From: Prevotellaceae bacterium UBA6858 | GTDB lineage: Bacteria; Bacteroidota; Bacteroidia; Bacteroidales; Bacteroidaceae | NCBI GenBank assembly: GCA_002451695.1 | Contig: DKDC01000038.1 | Location: forward strand, 1-31,839 | Length of the DNA: 31,839 bases | Direction of reading: 5' to 3' | Shown here: one piece after another, positions 31,776-31,839 of the stretch | How positions within the stretch are numbered: the stretch's first letter is position 1 | How the letters are laid out: every line of letters starts with the position of its first letter | Made by a program: the position numbers and the translations under genes | The notes under the pieces: generated by a model | Databases searched by the model: none | What the model saw: the letters and a program-made list of their open reading frames with translations, nothing else | Told to the model about the DNA's origin: nothing

Positions 31776-31839
31776 GCTTTTCAAGGGTTTGCAGGAGGTG
31801 AAAAAAAGGTCTGATATAATTTGAATTATATCAGACATA
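31776..31839 (-). repeat. dispersed intergenic repeat, copy E (cut by the window edge)
   Basis: The hairpin arms TCTGATATAATT and AATTATATCAGA pair perfectly without G-U pairs in this copy, followed in the leftward direction by CC and eight T. The tail CTTGAAAAGCATGACC is present but diverged. The orientation is opposite to the methyltransferase gene, so it would terminate a leftward transcript from beyond the window. Confidence 0.8.

Overview
The window looks like a chromosomal segment of a Bacteroidales bacterium, probably Prevotella-like. Start codons almost always lack a Shine-Dalgarno sequence, and promoters carry the Bacteroidetes -7 element TAnnTTTG (often with a TTTG-like -33). Complex I has a fused NuoCD and no NuoEFG. 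The large CRISPR effector closely resembles, from memory, the Cas13b of Prevotella sp. P5-125. No database search was possible, so family calls rest on motifs and remembered family features.

Layout. (1) 1-1911: leftward DNA cytosine-5 methyltransferase, with the possible start of another gene at the left edge. (2) 2413-4670: a two-gene unit, a coiled-coil lipoprotein followed by an outer-membrane beta-barrel-like protein. (3) 4671-5440: non-coding, with a strong terminator, GC-rich palindromes, a copy of a dispersed repeat and the nuo promoter. (4) 5441-15448: an 11-subunit complex I operon nuoA-B-CD-H-I-J-K-L-M-N, ended by a terminator. (5) 15572-15657: tRNA-Leu(TAA) on the minus strand. (6) 15900-18943: a leftward three-gene operon of two paralogous small proteins of unknown function plus a PIF1/RecD-like helicase. 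(7) 19090-19485: a small very basic protein. (8) 20286-24835: a type VI-B CRISPR locus, with 17 repeats and 16 spacers downstream of cas13b and both reading leftward; a WYL-domain regulator gene lies immediately upstream of cas13b (24959-26077). (9) 26344-27534: Bcr/CflA-type drug exporter. (10) 27784-30531: PiT-type phosphate transporter with a cytoplasmic PhoU-like tail, plus an HD-domain protein. (11) 30709-31761: beta-class DNA methyltransferase.

The most interesting signal is regulatory. Three leftward promoters (cas13b, the paralog/helicase operon and the basic-protein gene) share the same architecture. Each has an inverted repeat GGTTCC...GGAACC, then exactly 18 nt, then CTTG, then exactly 20 nt, then TAnnTTTG. 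This suggests that the Cas13b effector, a helicase operon of unknown function and a small basic protein belong to one regulon with a dedicated DNA-binding factor. The WYL protein beside cas13b is an obvious candidate, but that link is inference.

A second pattern is a roughly 110-130 bp dispersed intergenic repeat, present five times. It contains a GU-tolerant hairpin followed by a T-tract and probably acts as a mobile or duplicated transcription terminator.
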